Part shown: piece by piece, positions 22,141 through 34,689 of the stretch | How the letters are laid out: each line of letters begins with the position of its first letter | Position numbering within the stretch: position 1 is the first letter of the stretch | DNA from: Gigaspora margarita | Lineage: Eukaryota > Glomeromycota > Glomeromycetes > Diversisporales > Gigasporaceae | NCBI GenBank assembly: GCA_009809945.1 | Contig: WTPW01000072.1 | Span: 431,492-495,491, forward strand | Length of the DNA: 64,000 bases | Direction: 5' to 3' | Program-made: the position numbers and the translations under genes | The notes under the pieces: model-generated | Seen by the model: the letters and a program-made list of their open reading frames with translations, nothing else | Database searches by the model: none | Told to the model about the DNA's origin: nothing

Positions 22141-23000
22141 ATTTGCTAATGATGCCTTTTCTAAAATACTCTTTACAATGGTGGTAGCAGTATTTCATTG
22201 TTGTATAATTGCTATGATAATAGCTGTACCAACAAACTAGGACTTCACCATTATTTAAAAGTTTATAATAGTCATCATACATGTTAGGTTCAGATAAAAA
22301 ATTTGAACTATATCCTATAATTAGGGTTTATTGTAAGAGATATATTTTTTTTTAAAAAAAGAAGTTATTTAGTTTATTTTTGTAATATCAAATATTTTTA
22401 GTGATTTTATATAAATTTAATTTATCTGCCTGTAGGTAAACATTTGGTATCTATAACTTCATTTATAGTAGCTAATAGTATTTAGATTTTTTTGATAGAT
22501 CTTGCTTTTCTTATGAATTTTAAAAATTTCTTGTAATGATTAAGAAGAAAAAGACCAGTTTTTTGATTAAAAAATTTAATTGTAATAGTATATAAAGTTA
22601 TTATTTTGTTTTAATAAAAGCATCCTACAAGTTTTCATTATCTTGCATATCTATATTGTAAATTTAATTGGTGTTTTAAATAAATAAATTATTAAAATGC
22701 ATACAAATTAAATAATCTTGTTTTATAATATTCTTTGTTTAATTGTTACTAGATGAGTACTTTAGAAATAAGCACTATACTATGTCAAACACTTCTATAA
22801 CAACTATTTTGAACTTTTGATAAACTTATATATATAATTTAACATATTCTAGCCAATAGTATAGTCTAATATGTTCCAAAGTTCTATTAAGTTATATTTA
22901 GCGACCCAAAATTTCTAACTTAGCTGCTTTCATTTAATACTCAAAAGCCTTCTTTTAATCTTTTTAACACTAGCATCATGTTGATAATTGTAACAAAGTG
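22141..23000. other. AT-rich intergenic DNA, no gene seen
   Basis: Frequent stops on both strands and no inverted ends or repeats recognised. Confidence 0.45.
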
Positions 23001-23008
23001 TACAATGT

Positions 23009-24100
23009 TTAGAACCTTTTTTTAAAGAAGAAAAAATTAGCTGAGTTTAATTTATTATTAGTCTTGATTGCCCCTTTAGTATAAAATTTTTTTCTGTATT
23101 CTTTACAAATTTTACACAATGGATAAATTTGCTTAAAACATTCCTTCAAAAATTGAGATGGAGTTATCAACTTATCACTATTTCTGCAATAGTAACAGAT
23201 TAAAAAATTTTCTTTCTTACAGCTTAAATAATACAGTATTTTGATCAGTAAATTACAATTAATTTGTAGATATACAAATATTACTTCTTTCAAATAATGA
23301 TCATCAGGAAAAATCAGTACACTACATAAGTATAAAAATGACTCTAATGTTTGCTAGTAATAATATTGTTTATTGGCTATTAAAGATTAATTGCTATATT
23401 TACAATGATGTTTTTGGCAATTTTCACAACTAATATAATTAAAAAATATTTTGGAATAGATTTGGATTTTGCTTGTAACTGCATATAAGTTGGTCTATAT
23501 TATTTAGTAGTCTTTGTTCTATAAATATTTTGAAAAGTTGCAGACTGTTTTAAATTTTTATTAATATATATAACAGATAATTATATATTTTATTTTGAGT
23601 TAATTTTACCTTTTGAAGGGATTGGATCTGGGAGAAAACTCAAATTATATAATTTATTTTGTGGAAGATAAATTGGCTTATAGTATAGACAGGAAATATT
23701 ATAGCATTTTTTATCTTTAAAAACATAGCATTTTTTGTTTTAATCAATACTTTTAAATTTAAAAAATTAGCTTTGAACTGTAATATTAAAAGTTTATATA
23801 CCTGAAAACTATAAGCACGTGTTTGACAATGAGAATTAATAAATTCAATTAATATTGGATAATTGCGCATTTGTGCCTGGATGGTTTTTTCAATTTTTAA
23901 AGTTGGATTTACACAAAAAATTGACTGCCAAAAATTAATTAGTTGAGTAATGAAATCTAATTCTATTTTTATTATATAGTTGGTAGTAGTTTTAATTTAT
24001 AAGATTCAAGAATTTGTATTTTAATATAGAATAGTTGTGCTAGTATTGAAATTCAGTACAAATATGCTGCACAAAAATTTTTTTATACTGTACAGTAATT
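23009..24100 (-). pseudogene. Decayed hypothetical coding region, Cys-rich
   Basis: Two minus-strand pieces have protein character. One (23870-23770) reads FINSHCQTRAYSFQVYK. A later one (23293-23009) contains CYYCRN, then an LCKICKEYRKKFYTKGA segment, suggesting two CxxC zinc-binding pairs (four cysteines). They lie downstream of the Helitron helicase on the same strand, with stops between them. I do not recognise a named family; similar Cys-pair proteins are common among repeated genes in these fungi (recollection, not searched). Low confidence. Confidence 0.3.
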
Positions 24101-24499
24101 GTTCAAAAAAATAATACATGCACAATAAATTTTCAACACAAGTTGTAGCAGAAAGAATTTGTAATTATGAGTTTGATCAATTTTATTATTTATGAATATA
24201 CTAATTTTTAGTTTATATTTTTTGGTTTTTTATATTAATATGTAAAAATAAAAAATGTATTAAAATACTATACAGTAATATATATAGTAGGTTTGTTAGT
24301 TTTGTAAATTTGAATGAATTAATTTGTACAATTTTAGAGTAAATTTTTATTTTTTTAATTTTATAGTTATAATTAGTAAATTTTGTAAATGAAAGTAATA
24401 TTTAATTATTTAAGTTCTATCTAATAGTAATGGGCTATTTGTTTGTTTTCAAGTCATTTATATTCTTTTACAATAGAAGAATTTGTTATAAGTACAGCA

Positions 24500-27400
24500 C
24501 AGTTTAGAGATTGAATTTTGATATGGTTCTATTTTGTACAATGACTTAATGCTATATAAGATTGACCAGTTGTTAATATTTGTTATTTAAATTTAGTAAT
24601 ACATCTAAGAGAGTTAATTCTTGAGTTTTGTGAACTGTAAGAGCAAATGCATTTTGAATAGGATATTGTGTGTGACTAAAAGGCATTCTATTAATAAAGA
24701 AATTATTAGTATATTTGAAAAAGAAAACTTAATAATAGTAGGGTTCTGCAATTTGATTTGATTTTCAAATATTTGAATCAAATATTTGATCAAATTCAAA
24801 TTCAAATTTGACTATATTTGATTTGATCAAATTCAAATCTGACCAAATTTGATTTGATTTGACAAATATTTGATTTAATTTGAAAATTACTATTAAAAAT
24901 TCAAATTCAAATCAAATTCAAATCCAAATATTTAAATCAAATCAAATTCAAATCAGGGTCAATTTGATTTGATCAAATTCAAATTGACCCAATATTTGAT
25001 TTGATTTGAATTTGAGGAACTCTAAATAATAGCACCTTCAACACAAAAACTAATATAGATGAGTTCTAATCTTAGATTAATATTAGTTATAATGCCCATA
25101 GTATTATTTGCAATTCAGTCTCTATGTTGAAAATTATTTAAAAATATAACTCTTGCACCAAGGCTGGATTCTCATTAGTTCAGATAAGTTTTTTTTGTTT
25201 TTTGAATAGATAATACATTGTATCATTATTACATGTATGCTATTATAAGTATCAATACAATTTGAAATTAAAAATTTGTTTTCTTGAACTGGAATTATTG
25301 TGCATATTGCTTTATTAATTTGATATGCAGTTTTATGGTAGCCAACTATAGGAGTAGTATTTAGATTTGTATCATTTGGGTTGTTGTAGTTTTATTTTCT
25401 TTTTGTAATAGCATTTGTTATATATAATTATCAATTAGACCAAATCTTATTTTTTGTAATAGTTGTAAAAATTTATATTTTGATTTTGTTGTTGAGGCTT
25501 ATATAAAATAAGGGATAAAAGATTTTCTATATTGTGATTTGTATACAGGAGATCCATGAACAGGTGGTAATTGTGCTAAGTTACCAACTACTATAACATT
25601 TATACCTCCAAATGTACGATTGTTTTTATGTAAAAATTCAAATATTTTAGAAATATGGGTTAGTATTGGACCAGATACTATTGAAACTTCTTCAATAATA
25701 AGTATATAAATTTGATGAAAATGGTTACTAAAATTAGAATTCTAAAAAGCAAGAGTATGAAATCCTCATTCATTAGATATAATTTTTAATGCTGAATGTA
25801 TAGTTGTTCCACCAATATTTTGTGCAGCAATTCTTGTATAGGCCATTAGTAAATAGTTTTGGTTGGTATTTTAAAAGTGATTTAATTATAATAAATAATA
25901 AATGTTTTGCCAACTTCTGCTGATCCTGTAATAAAAAAATAGAAATAGTGTGAACCATTTTGTAGGCCTAGATAAATTGTTATTATTTGTATTTAGTGAT
26001 ATTGACTTGGTGCTAAGTTTATTATTGTATTTAAAAGTAGTATTTTTGGTAAAATTTTTATTAAGTCTAATTGTAGTTTGATAAGATCAAGAATATTATA
26101 TGATATAATTTTGGTTGTAGTGATAAAATTATTGTCTCAATTAGAAAATCAAATTGGTTTGTAGTATGTATTATTTGATATATAACGAATTCATGATTTT
26201 GTTCTTGTATAAATTGATATATGTTTAGAAATTTTCTAAAAAATGATTATAATAAGATAAAAATTCACCAAGCAAGTCAGTTTCTAATCTGCAAGAAGTC
26301 TTAATAAAAGTTGGTAATAAAAAATAGTTCACTATGTTCTAATTGTAAAAATCACATACATGTAAATATGCAATTTGTATATTGTATAATAGTATTGCTA
26401 ATTGATCATAGTATAATATTCTTTGAGATATAATTGAACTTGTTTTTTTTTGATTTCATATAGTTATAATAGGATTTGTAAGTTATATTATTGAATATAG
26501 AATCAAAAGTGCAAGCAAAATATTTTTATTTTATCATTTCAAAATAGATCATCATCAAGTGGATCAATTTTATGCAAGGGTAAGACAGCTTTAAAGTGAA
26601 TAGCAGTAGAATTAGTTGTTAAATATTGAACTTGTATTGATAAATTTACAATTTGTTCAGCAAGTAGTAAAAACATAAGTTCCATTGATTCTATATAATG
26701 AGTATGAATATAATTCTCAATAATAAGATTGATTATATATATTAAATAGATGAGTTGGTTCTGGTTTACTAATATATTTTGTTATATATCAAGCTAGTTC
26801 TTTATTTGTTATATATTGAGCATTCATATAAGCATTCTATATCAAAGAGTAGTGCATATATGGAACTACTCATTGATCTTCAGAAGTTATATATATCTAT
26901 AGTTTGATGAATCATAATAAGTATATTCAGAAAATGGATAAAAAATTCTTTTTTGCATACAGAACCTGATAGTGCTAGACCTCCACATTTCAAATTGCAT
27001 GTATGTATTTATAAAGCATGAGCTTTTAGATAGAGTTCAAATTCTATATTTGGATCTGGAAGTGTTAATTATATAGTATTTGCATTAATCATTGTTGGTA
27101 TATTATGAGTTGTCCAATAGACACTATGTAAATGTGCAGGCTCCATGATTTTGAAATTCTATTCTGTCAAAGAAATGAGTATAAGTTCGCTATTCACTAA
27201 TATCAGAATCTTTTCAAACATATTTTTTAAGATTTTATAGTGTGAATAAATTGTAAACTTGTGTGAAATGGTCTGTTAGTTGGTAAAGTAATTTTATTAT
27301 CTGTATTAGCTAAATGTTATAAAAATAATGTTATTGATCTTTAGCTATTGATAGTATAATAAATATACATGGAAGCCCAAATTCACAGATTAATGTATTT

Positions 27401-28490
27401 AAATGCATCATTTTTTGTTGAAAGTATGTGCTTCCTGTACAAATATAAGTAGAAATTATAAATGTTTTTGATTCATCATAGTGCTATTGATCAGTATATA
27501 TGCTTTTTTTAATAATTTGAATAGAAGTAGATAAGTGATAAGTTGTGTTTAGATTTAACTACCAGACTAATTGTTGTTTATTTTGAAAGTTTCTAAGTTT
27601 TTTTAATTGTAAATAGGCCCATGCATGCCAATAATAGTGTAAATAAAATCACAGATTTTTGAAAAGTAATCTGTATTTTATATATTTTTCAAATATTTTA
27701 TAATTATATTAAATATTTTCTAATTGGCTTTTATTTCATTATAGTAGTCATGTCCATTAGAATATAAGTCAGAAAAAAGCAATAGTTCAAGATAGGTTTA
27801 TTTAATGCAATGAGAATTTTGTTTGATTCATTATTTAGTAGAAAGTCAGCCATTAATTGACTATAATGTGCATCTTTATTATGAATTTCTGTAGAGAAGA
27901 CTTGATATGAAACTACTATATCACTATATTGAAATAAGGAGCAGTTTTATTATCAGATAAGTAAATTGCAAATAAAAAAGAGTTTGTTATATTTAAAATT
28001 AAAGGAATCATTCTTGAATATATGTGTAAATAAGAATTTTTTTCTTTAAGCCAATTAATGGCATCTGTTAGTGAGTTTTCAAACCATGGTGAATGTGCAG
28101 TTTGATTAGTTAATAAGAATTTAGCAAAGGGATTTAAATATGCACCTAGTATTCCCAATATTGATTAAATATATATATATTTTTAGAATAGTTTATTGTA
28201 TCTACTAAAGTTCTATATTATGACAAGGATTTGTACTAAATGTATGATCCAAAGAGCAATATAAAAATATAGATGATAAGTATCTGTACTTTTCTAATGG
28301 TACTAAGTTGATTTTTGGTAGAATTTGACAAAAATAAGAAGGATAATTACAATTTTGATTGCATTTATATGAAGAGCATATAGCTATTAGATAGTTAGAA
28401 TTTGTAACTAAGTTTTTAGTTGGATATGTAGCAATGAGAAGATAATAAAAACTTGGATCTCATAAAATTTATTCAGCTTTTTCAAAGTAC
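24500..28490 (-). pseudogene. Helitron Rep/helicase, decayed and split by a MITE
   Basis: Minus-strand fragments follow the order of a fungal Helitron protein. The N-terminal region (KYRYLSSIFLYCSL at about 28270; SPWFENSLTDAINWLKEKN at about 28050) is followed by a Rep-type HUH region with FDRIEFQNHGA and a decayed HLHSVYW at about 27190-27120, then HTCNLKCGG at about 27000. The PIF1-like helicase follows: Walker A as GSAEVGKTF (25900-25930), RIAAQNIGGTTIHSALKI, Walker B as IIEEVS (about 25690), motif III GNLAQLPPVHGSPVY (about 25580), and motif V/VI region NAFALTVHKTQELTL (about 24640). The HUH histidines, Walker A consensus and Walker B aspartate are altered, and there are many stops. A hAT-type MITE (24739-25024) separates motifs III/IV from V/VI. 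Rolling-circle transposition is the family function; this copy is dead. Helitron ends (TC/CTRR) were not identified. Confidence 0.75.
24739..25024. mobile_element. hAT-type MITE, family TTTGATTTGAA, copy 2
   Basis: Ends TAGGGTTCTGCAA and GGAACTCTA (inverted) with an exact 8-bp TSD AATAATAG at 24731-24738 and 25025-25032. It is close to 15928-16200 over its full length of 286 bp. It is inserted in the helicase part of the Helitron pseudogene. Confidence 0.92.
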
Positions 28491-28776
28491 ACAACTCTAG
28501 AACAAATTGTATAGAGGATACACAGAAATTGATACAAAATCATATTTTCAAATTAATTTATTATTTCACACATTTTTATAGAAATTGGCCAAGTTGCTTT
28601 CTAAAGATGCAGACAAAAATATAGGCCATGCAAAAATGTAGATACATGAATTTGGCATTGATAAAAAATTTTTTAAAAACTTAATTTAAGTATTTGAACT
28701 TCCAATTTATTGCTTTGGTTTTTAAGTTTATTTTAATAAAATTTTTATTGAAATTTTATATTGAAAAAAATTTTTA

Positions 28777-30146
28777 TTAGAGAATGATTTCCTTGATTTC
28801 AAGGTCTTTGCTATCACTTTCAACCAATATAATGTATTCATTATATTTCTTATATTCCTTTGCCCTGGGGAGTAATTTTCTCCAAAGACCCGTGATGGTT
28901 TTAGAGCTAACCTTTTTAGTAAATGCTTCAAATAATTTGTTTTGAATAGAAAGCAGGTTTGGGTATGAACTTGCCTTTGCAACTTCTTGTTTTGCAACTG
29001 CCCAAATTCCTTCGATTGGTTGAAGTTCGCAGTGATATGGCAGGGTATAAGACAAATTGTGCCCATATTTATTAGCAATTTGAACACATACGAATAGCAC
29101 TTTGTATTTATTTCTTTTTACTAACTCATATAGCTCAGCTTTGGTACAACTCTCTGATGCAAAAATATTGTGTGCTACCAACTATGCATGCAGAATATCT
29201 TTTTTGAATTTGATATTAGTACTTGTTCAGCCTGGTGTTTATGATAGCGAGCCCTGTATATATGGATACATACTGGTCCATGTCAGTCTTTAATACTTGC
29301 GCAAAGTTTTTCAAAAAGATCTTCAAAAATTTTAGCATTAAAATTGCCATAATAATTAGTTTAATCTGCTGCAATATTTGCATTACAAATTGTGTTAGGA
29401 ATATTTTTCTACTCATCTGCATTTAGCCGTTTTCTTTTATATGAAGAAGGGGGGTTTAATGGATAGATCCTATATTAAAAGAGAGTTGGGACTATTTCAC
29501 CTTCAAGTTTATTTGTATTACAGTACAATTGCACATTACAATAATTGTGGCAAATATAACTAATAAAAGGCCATGCCCTAGTGCAAAAACAATTTCATGT
29601 GGTAGTACTTATGTATAATTGGTCATGTGGTTTAAATAGCAGTAAGATTCATCTAAAGTACTTCCAATAGAACTGGAACCCTATTTTGACCCTGCAATTT
29701 ATTAAAATGCTATCTCAAATAATGGCCACGAAAAGCTACATTTTCAGGTGACTCATGCAATATATTATGACATTTACCATAGAGTAAAAATATCCTAAAG
29801 CATGCAAAATTTGAAGTAACTACCACTTTGAAAACTTATAACCTTCATTCTCAAGTTGTTGCCACAGTACAGGTGTAGAAAGAGGGAGACCAGCAGAGTT
29901 TGCAGATATAACCAAATTGCATATAACTTCAAAAACATTTGGTTTAAGTTCTTCTCTTGGGCGACCAGATAATTTGGGTGCTGTTAATTGCTTATTTTCA
30001 CTCTTATTTCCTTCAGCAATTGCATGTGCAATCATAGGCTTGCTAATTTCTAGAACTGTGGCAACAAGCTTGTATAGTTGCATGTATTCTTGTTGCTTCT
30101 GGCCTTGCTGATACTCCAAAAAGTACTTGTGAGTGCTGAAAATCAT
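28777..30146 (-). pseudogene. Tc1/IS630-like DDE transposase, dead
   Basis: The minus strand reads an N-terminal helix-turn-helix part (30146-29820) with KPMIAHAIAEGN and SGRPREELKPNV. It continues to the first catalytic region (GSTLDESYCYLNH, about 29660), a second region decayed to IHIYRARYHKHQAEQ (about 29260) where DGARYHKH is expected so that Asp is lost, and a well-preserved C-terminal part with YHCELQPIEGIWAVAK (about 29035-28985, third catalytic acid Glu). Stops and frameshifts occur between about 29200 and 29820. Length, about 1.37 kb, fits a transposase of about 450 residues. Terminal repeats were not identified. The AAGCTACC MITEs use a TA target and are the type of element such an enzyme would move, but nothing in the sequence ties them together. 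Confidence 0.72.
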
Positions 30147-30655
30147 CTTTTTTTAATTAATGGTTATCACACCTTTGTCTCTTTTCAAGTCATCCATTTT
30201 GATTAAAAAAAAAATCAACAAAAGATTAAAATTATCAATTATGCTTACCCTTTTTGTAATTTTTATCCATGTACAGACAAATTGTCAAATTTTAAATCAG
30301 TAAGATATTTAGTTACCGATTTTTGTATATCTACATTTTGCACTGGCCCATATTTCTATATAATTATTTTTGTCAAAAAACACAGTTGATTCTACTTCAA
30401 AAAAATCATTGAGGCCAGTTAGTAGATTTTGAAAGCCTTCAGCTTGTAATGGGTTCAAATTATTTCTATTTTTCTGAAAGAAATTTTCCAGTTCTTCAGA
30501 CCTTAATATTAAAGTTCATAAAGTTTTCAAACCCTTTTGTTAGGCAATATTTTTTAGAAACTTCTTTTTCAGTAAGATTTTTCTGTTTAATCTAATAATA
30601 ATCAATTATTTGTGATACTTAGGGATTATCGACTGAGCAATATTGGCATTAAACA
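30147..30655. other. Flank between two transposase remnants
   Basis: AT-rich and non-coding. Minus-strand fragments near 30390-30560 have weak protein character, perhaps the extreme N-terminus of the Tc1/IS630-like ORF or the tail of the Plavaka-like element. Nothing firm. Confidence 0.3.
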
Positions 30656-30657
30656 TA

Positions 30658-30975
30658 CCGTATTTGTCTGAAAATAAGCTACCCTTTTTGGCCAAAAAGT
30701 TATATAAAAAAATATAGAGGTAGCTTATTTTCAGATTGTTGATTTTTTTGAAAAATTGAAAAACTTATTAATAAAAAGTTGTCCAAATGCTACCAAATTT
30801 TTACTGTAGGTGTATTTTATTGTTCTGAACAACATTACTTAATCTTACTTTTGAGAAATTTACTTAGTAAAATTTAGACTTTTATATATAATGATTGCTA
30901 ACAATTTTTTTTAAAATTTTTAAAAAAATGAGTAGTAGCTTCTTTTGGAGATAGCTTATTTTTAGCACTATACGG
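30658..30975. mobile_element. Tc1/mariner-type MITE, family AAGCTACC, copy 2
   Basis: Ends CCGTATTTGTCTGAAAATAA and its inverse CCGTATAGTGCTAAAAATAA, both continuing GCTA. Flanked by TA at 30656-30657 and 30976-30977. Internal sequence matches copy 1, including the aaagttgt.ccaa.tg and ggacttttatat segments. Confidence 0.75.
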
Positions 30976-32591
30976 TATGTTCAATGCCAACCTGATTTAC
31001 TATATTTAAAACATACAGCATTTAATATTTGTTTTATTTTACATAGTTCTTATAAAGTGCTTTATAAGTTTCAGTAGTCATACTATTTATCGAACCATAT
31101 TTTCTAATTGCAGGTACTATGTGATAGTACCAAGAATGAAGCTTTGGCAATTGTAGCCCACTTGGTGAATATTGAGAAAATATTTTAATGAATTCTTTGG
31201 CCCAATTCACAATTAATTCCTATAAATTAATCATTAATAATTGAACATTTATAAAAAGCTATATATTTGGAAATTTTGCTAACAAAATCACTCTTTGGAA
31301 CTATGAATTGAATTACATAGTCCTGAAAGGTGATTTTTTTAGCAAAAATCTTATTTGTTTTATACCTGTAATTGATTTAAAGAATCATTAGTAAACAATT
31401 CTTCTTGTAATACAATACATATCTGAAGAAATTTGTAATATATGTAATATAACCATTTATTACTAATTTCTGGCTTCTTATAATCTTTATATAGGTTGTA
31501 AGTATGAAATTATTATTTTTACTAAATTTCTTAATTCATCTGCTATCATGCATGTTATTTTAGATATATTTTTTAATATTTTAATGACCTTATACCTAGT
31601 AATCTGCATTAATTGCTGCTCAAAGATTTGTTTCACTTTTCTTTAATATTAGTTGTTTAAAAGTTTTTAGTATAGTCTAGCATATACTTAAAGAAACCAA
31701 GATCTAAGATATGCATTCATTAGAGATGATAACCTTTATATATTAAAGTTGCTAAAACAAAAAAAAGCATTTACTTATAATAATAATAATAATAATAATA
31801 ATGTATTTATTAGTTTATTTATGCTAAAAAACTCTAATTAACTTAATTTATACCTTATTTTCCAAAATGCATTTGGTTCAGAATGAATTGAATAATAATT
31901 TTTTTACTATTCTCTATTATTTTTTTATATAATTAGATGTTTTTGATGATATATTAGTTAAGTTAATATTTTTTAAGTTATCTCTCAATACTAAATATGA
32001 ATAACAAAAAGTTTTTGATACAGATAACTAGTAAATGATAGCCATCTTACTGGCCTCAAGCAAATCAGCTAATAACACTGAAATTTGTGAGACAAATGTT
32101 ATTAAATTACTACAAACAATGAAATTAAGCTCAGAACCATTAGCAATAGATTTGATTAAAATCTTTAAATATTCATAAAAGACTTTTTTTTGTAATTTTT
32201 GAAACTCTTTAGAATTTTTTGTTGTAGATTTTTTGGCTTTTAAGATAGGTTGATACCCAATTAAAGCTTTAGATTCTGGCTTGTTTTGCTAGAAGTTGGA
32301 AATGTTATCTAGAATTTGAAACTGGTTTTATTTAATTAAAATAATTTTATAATATAAAAAATTAACTGATTCAAATACTAATGTTATCTAAGGATAAAAA
32401 CATAGGTGTCTAGAAGATTTCCCATATAGTCTAGGGTCATTGTATCAGAATAAAGAATTATTAATAGTAATTGTTAACCAGAAAGTAATGACGATTCTTC
32501 TTGTTCCTACCAGAGACAATTATATTGCTCTTCAATAATACAGCACTCTATATTATTTCTTATCTCTTTTTATTTACTAATTTAAGAACTA

Positions 32592-32905
32592 CTGTATATT
32601 TCCAAAAATAAGCTACCTTTTTTGGGCTAAAATTACATGAAAAAATGTAGAGTAGCTTATTTTCAAATTGTTGAATTTTTTGAAATATTGAAAAACTACT
32701 AATAAAAAATTGTTCAAATGACGTGAAATTTTTACTATAAGTGTATTTTCATGTTCTAAACAAGTTTACTTAGTGGCACATTTGAGGTTTACTTGGTAAA
32801 TTTTGGACTTTTATATGTAGCAACTGGTAATACATTTTTGATATTTTTAAAAAAAATCTGGAGGGTAGCTTATTTTTGAAGTAACTTATTTTCATGAATA
32901 TATAG
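32592..32905. mobile_element. Tc1/mariner-type MITE, family AAGCTACC, copy 3
   Basis: Left end CTGTATATTTCCAAAAATAA, inverse at the right with a small duplication ('gtagcttatttttgaa' then 'gtaacttattttcatg'). TA flanks at 32590-32591 and 32906-32907. Inserted in the Plavaka-like pseudogene. Confidence 0.75.
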
Positions 32906-33027
32906 TAATTGCTGATTTATACTATTGATTATTAATAAATTTTATTGTCTTTATTAATGATTGATAGTAAAATATGTACTTAATTTCTTGAAACATTAGA
33001 CTAGGAATTTCTTTAAACATTATGTAA

Positions 33028-33193
33028 GAGGCATGCCATTTATTATGTAATTTTTACCATGGATACATGGTCAGAGGTAGTGATCATGACCATATATTAT
33101 ATTAATCAATCTGAATTAGATAAAATGATCACACCATACATGGATGAGGGTGGCTACTAAGTAAAAAATATTATGTAATAAATGGCACACCCC
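33028..33193. mobile_element. PIF/Harbinger-like MITE, family GGGGCATGCC, copy 1
   Basis: A 166-bp element with ends GAGGCATGCCATTTATTATG and (reverse complement) GGGGTGTGCCATTTATTACA, flanked by TAA at 33025-33027 and 33194-33196. Similar throughout to 50714-50878. It breaks the N-terminal part of the Plavaka-like gene. Confidence 0.78.
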
Positions 33194-33783
33194 TAAGAGA
33201 TTGTTGAATTATTCAGAAATTTTTTTTCAAACTTTGTTGTTGGAAAGAGAAGTGAAACATTCAGGTTTGAATGCTTATTAAAAAATTTTATAAAAGCATT
33301 ACTAACTGAATTAGACAGTTTATGTTTACTGATAATTTCTATAAATTCACAATATGTATCATTGGGCCAATCAACTTTGTGTAGATATAGAAGGTTATAA
33401 ATTGTATTACCAGGTGAAGCATCTTTGTAGTCTTCTGGATCAATTTCAATAGATATAAAAAAAGCCTCAGAATTTGCTAAAAGATGCTCTGTTTCTATAT
33501 CAGAAATATTGAAATAAGGTAATGTTAATACATCTTTCTAACATACAATTATTATAATGTTTTATAACTTATTTATACAATTATTATATAACATGTTGTA
33601 ACTTATAATAGCATTTATAACACAATTAACTTCATATGTCATAGAATTTTATAGTTATATTTTGTTTGTATAGGAGAATCTAACCCAGAATCTAATATAA
33701 CTTTATTCTTATTTAAGTATAATCATTAATTATTATTTTAAAACTTTATTAACAACTTATTACTAATTTACACTATATATTAT

Positions 33784-34144
33784 TGTCATGACTCTAATTG
33801 GCAAGATGATTTTTATTAATACAAAACAAGCGAAGTTTATTGTTATTGTACAGACTAGATTATTACAAAAAGGTTTGTACATGTTTATATAGATATTTGT
33901 ATGTTATGCAAAATACTATGATTGATACTAACTCAATATATATAATGCTATTTCACTATATTATTTATGTGCTTGATAGTAACCTGACTATAACAGTATC
34001 TTTTTTGAATTGATGATTTTATGCTTGAATTACAGCTCGATCATGGTACCATATCACAACTATCATAGGCTTGATCATGATACTGTGTCATGGGTTTCAA
34101 TGTCATAGCACCATGTTATGGGTTTCAAGATCGAGTTCATTATA
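33784..34144 (-). repeat. 3' LTR of the chromovirus
   Basis: 361 bp, beginning TGTCATGACTC on plus and matching 38898-39254 throughout. The terminal dinucleotides have decayed to TA at the right end. Confidence 0.85.
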
Positions 34145-34241
34145 CTATTTCTCATTTTTGTGGCTTATCTATTCCCCTATTCTGTTTCTTCTTTCTTCCT
34201 TTACAAGTCACCAAATCTGAACTAGGTTTGTTAGAGTATTG

Positions 34242-34631
34242 TTAATAGAAAATCTCAATAGCTTCTTGCGCATGGGTTACATTTTCTGCAGGCTCCCAGG
34301 ACTGTTCAGTCAAGTCATATTCTTTCCAGTCAATTAAATAGTATAATTTGCCTTGAATCAATTTAGAATCTAATATTATATTTATTTCATATTCCTTTTC
34401 ACTTTCTACAATTACCTGTTGAGAGAGTTCTACCACTTTTTCCAGAATTGTATTTGCTGTATAGGGTTCCGAAAGAGAAACATGGAAGGTGTTATAGGCT
34501 TTTTGTTTTAGAGACAATGATAATTGGTATGTAACAGAGTTGATTCTCTTGAGGATAGAATATTTTCTAGTATCCTGTAGTCCAATTTTTCTGATAGTTG
34601 ACAAGTATGGATATTGTATCAGAGAAGCCAA
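34242..34631 (-). pseudogene. Integrase C-terminus and chromodomain of the gypsy element
   Basis: A 129-codon frame. The first part is the linker typical of gypsy integrases (LKQKAYNTFHVSLSEPYTAN). The second is a chromodomain-like segment, EYEINIILDSKLIQGKLYYL followed by IDWKEYDLTEQSWEPAENVT. Chromodomains direct integration towards particular chromatin marks in chromoviruses. The aromatic positions (YYLIDW, SWEPAEN) are largely kept, so this part is best preserved. Confidence 0.8.
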
Positions 34632-34689
34632 TCCTTGTCACCAATTGCAAATGCTAAAGCCAGCTATTGGTATTTATTTGCAGTTTCCT

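Larger units (their letters stand above)
30985..33780 (-). pseudogene. Plavaka-like (KDZ/CACTA group) transposase, dead
   Basis: Minus-strand pieces in family order: VDWPNDTYCEFIEIISKHKL and SNAFIKFFNKHSNLNVSLLF (33400-33250); EQEESSLL...LLIILYSDTMTLDYMG (about 32500-32420); NKPESKALIGYQPILKAKK with an FQKLQKKVFYEYLKILIK segment (about 32290-32170); a decayed ISVLLADLLEASK (about 32090-32050); and near the C-terminus QLPKLHSWYYHIVPAIRKYG then MTTETYKALYKNYVK (about 31150-31040). These match the layout I recall for fungal Plavaka transposases. Stops and frameshifts are frequent, and two MITEs (32592-32905, 33028-33193) lie inside. The gypsy element begins where the N-terminal region would continue, and possible N-terminal sequence reappears beyond it at 39260-39370. 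Confidence 0.65.
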
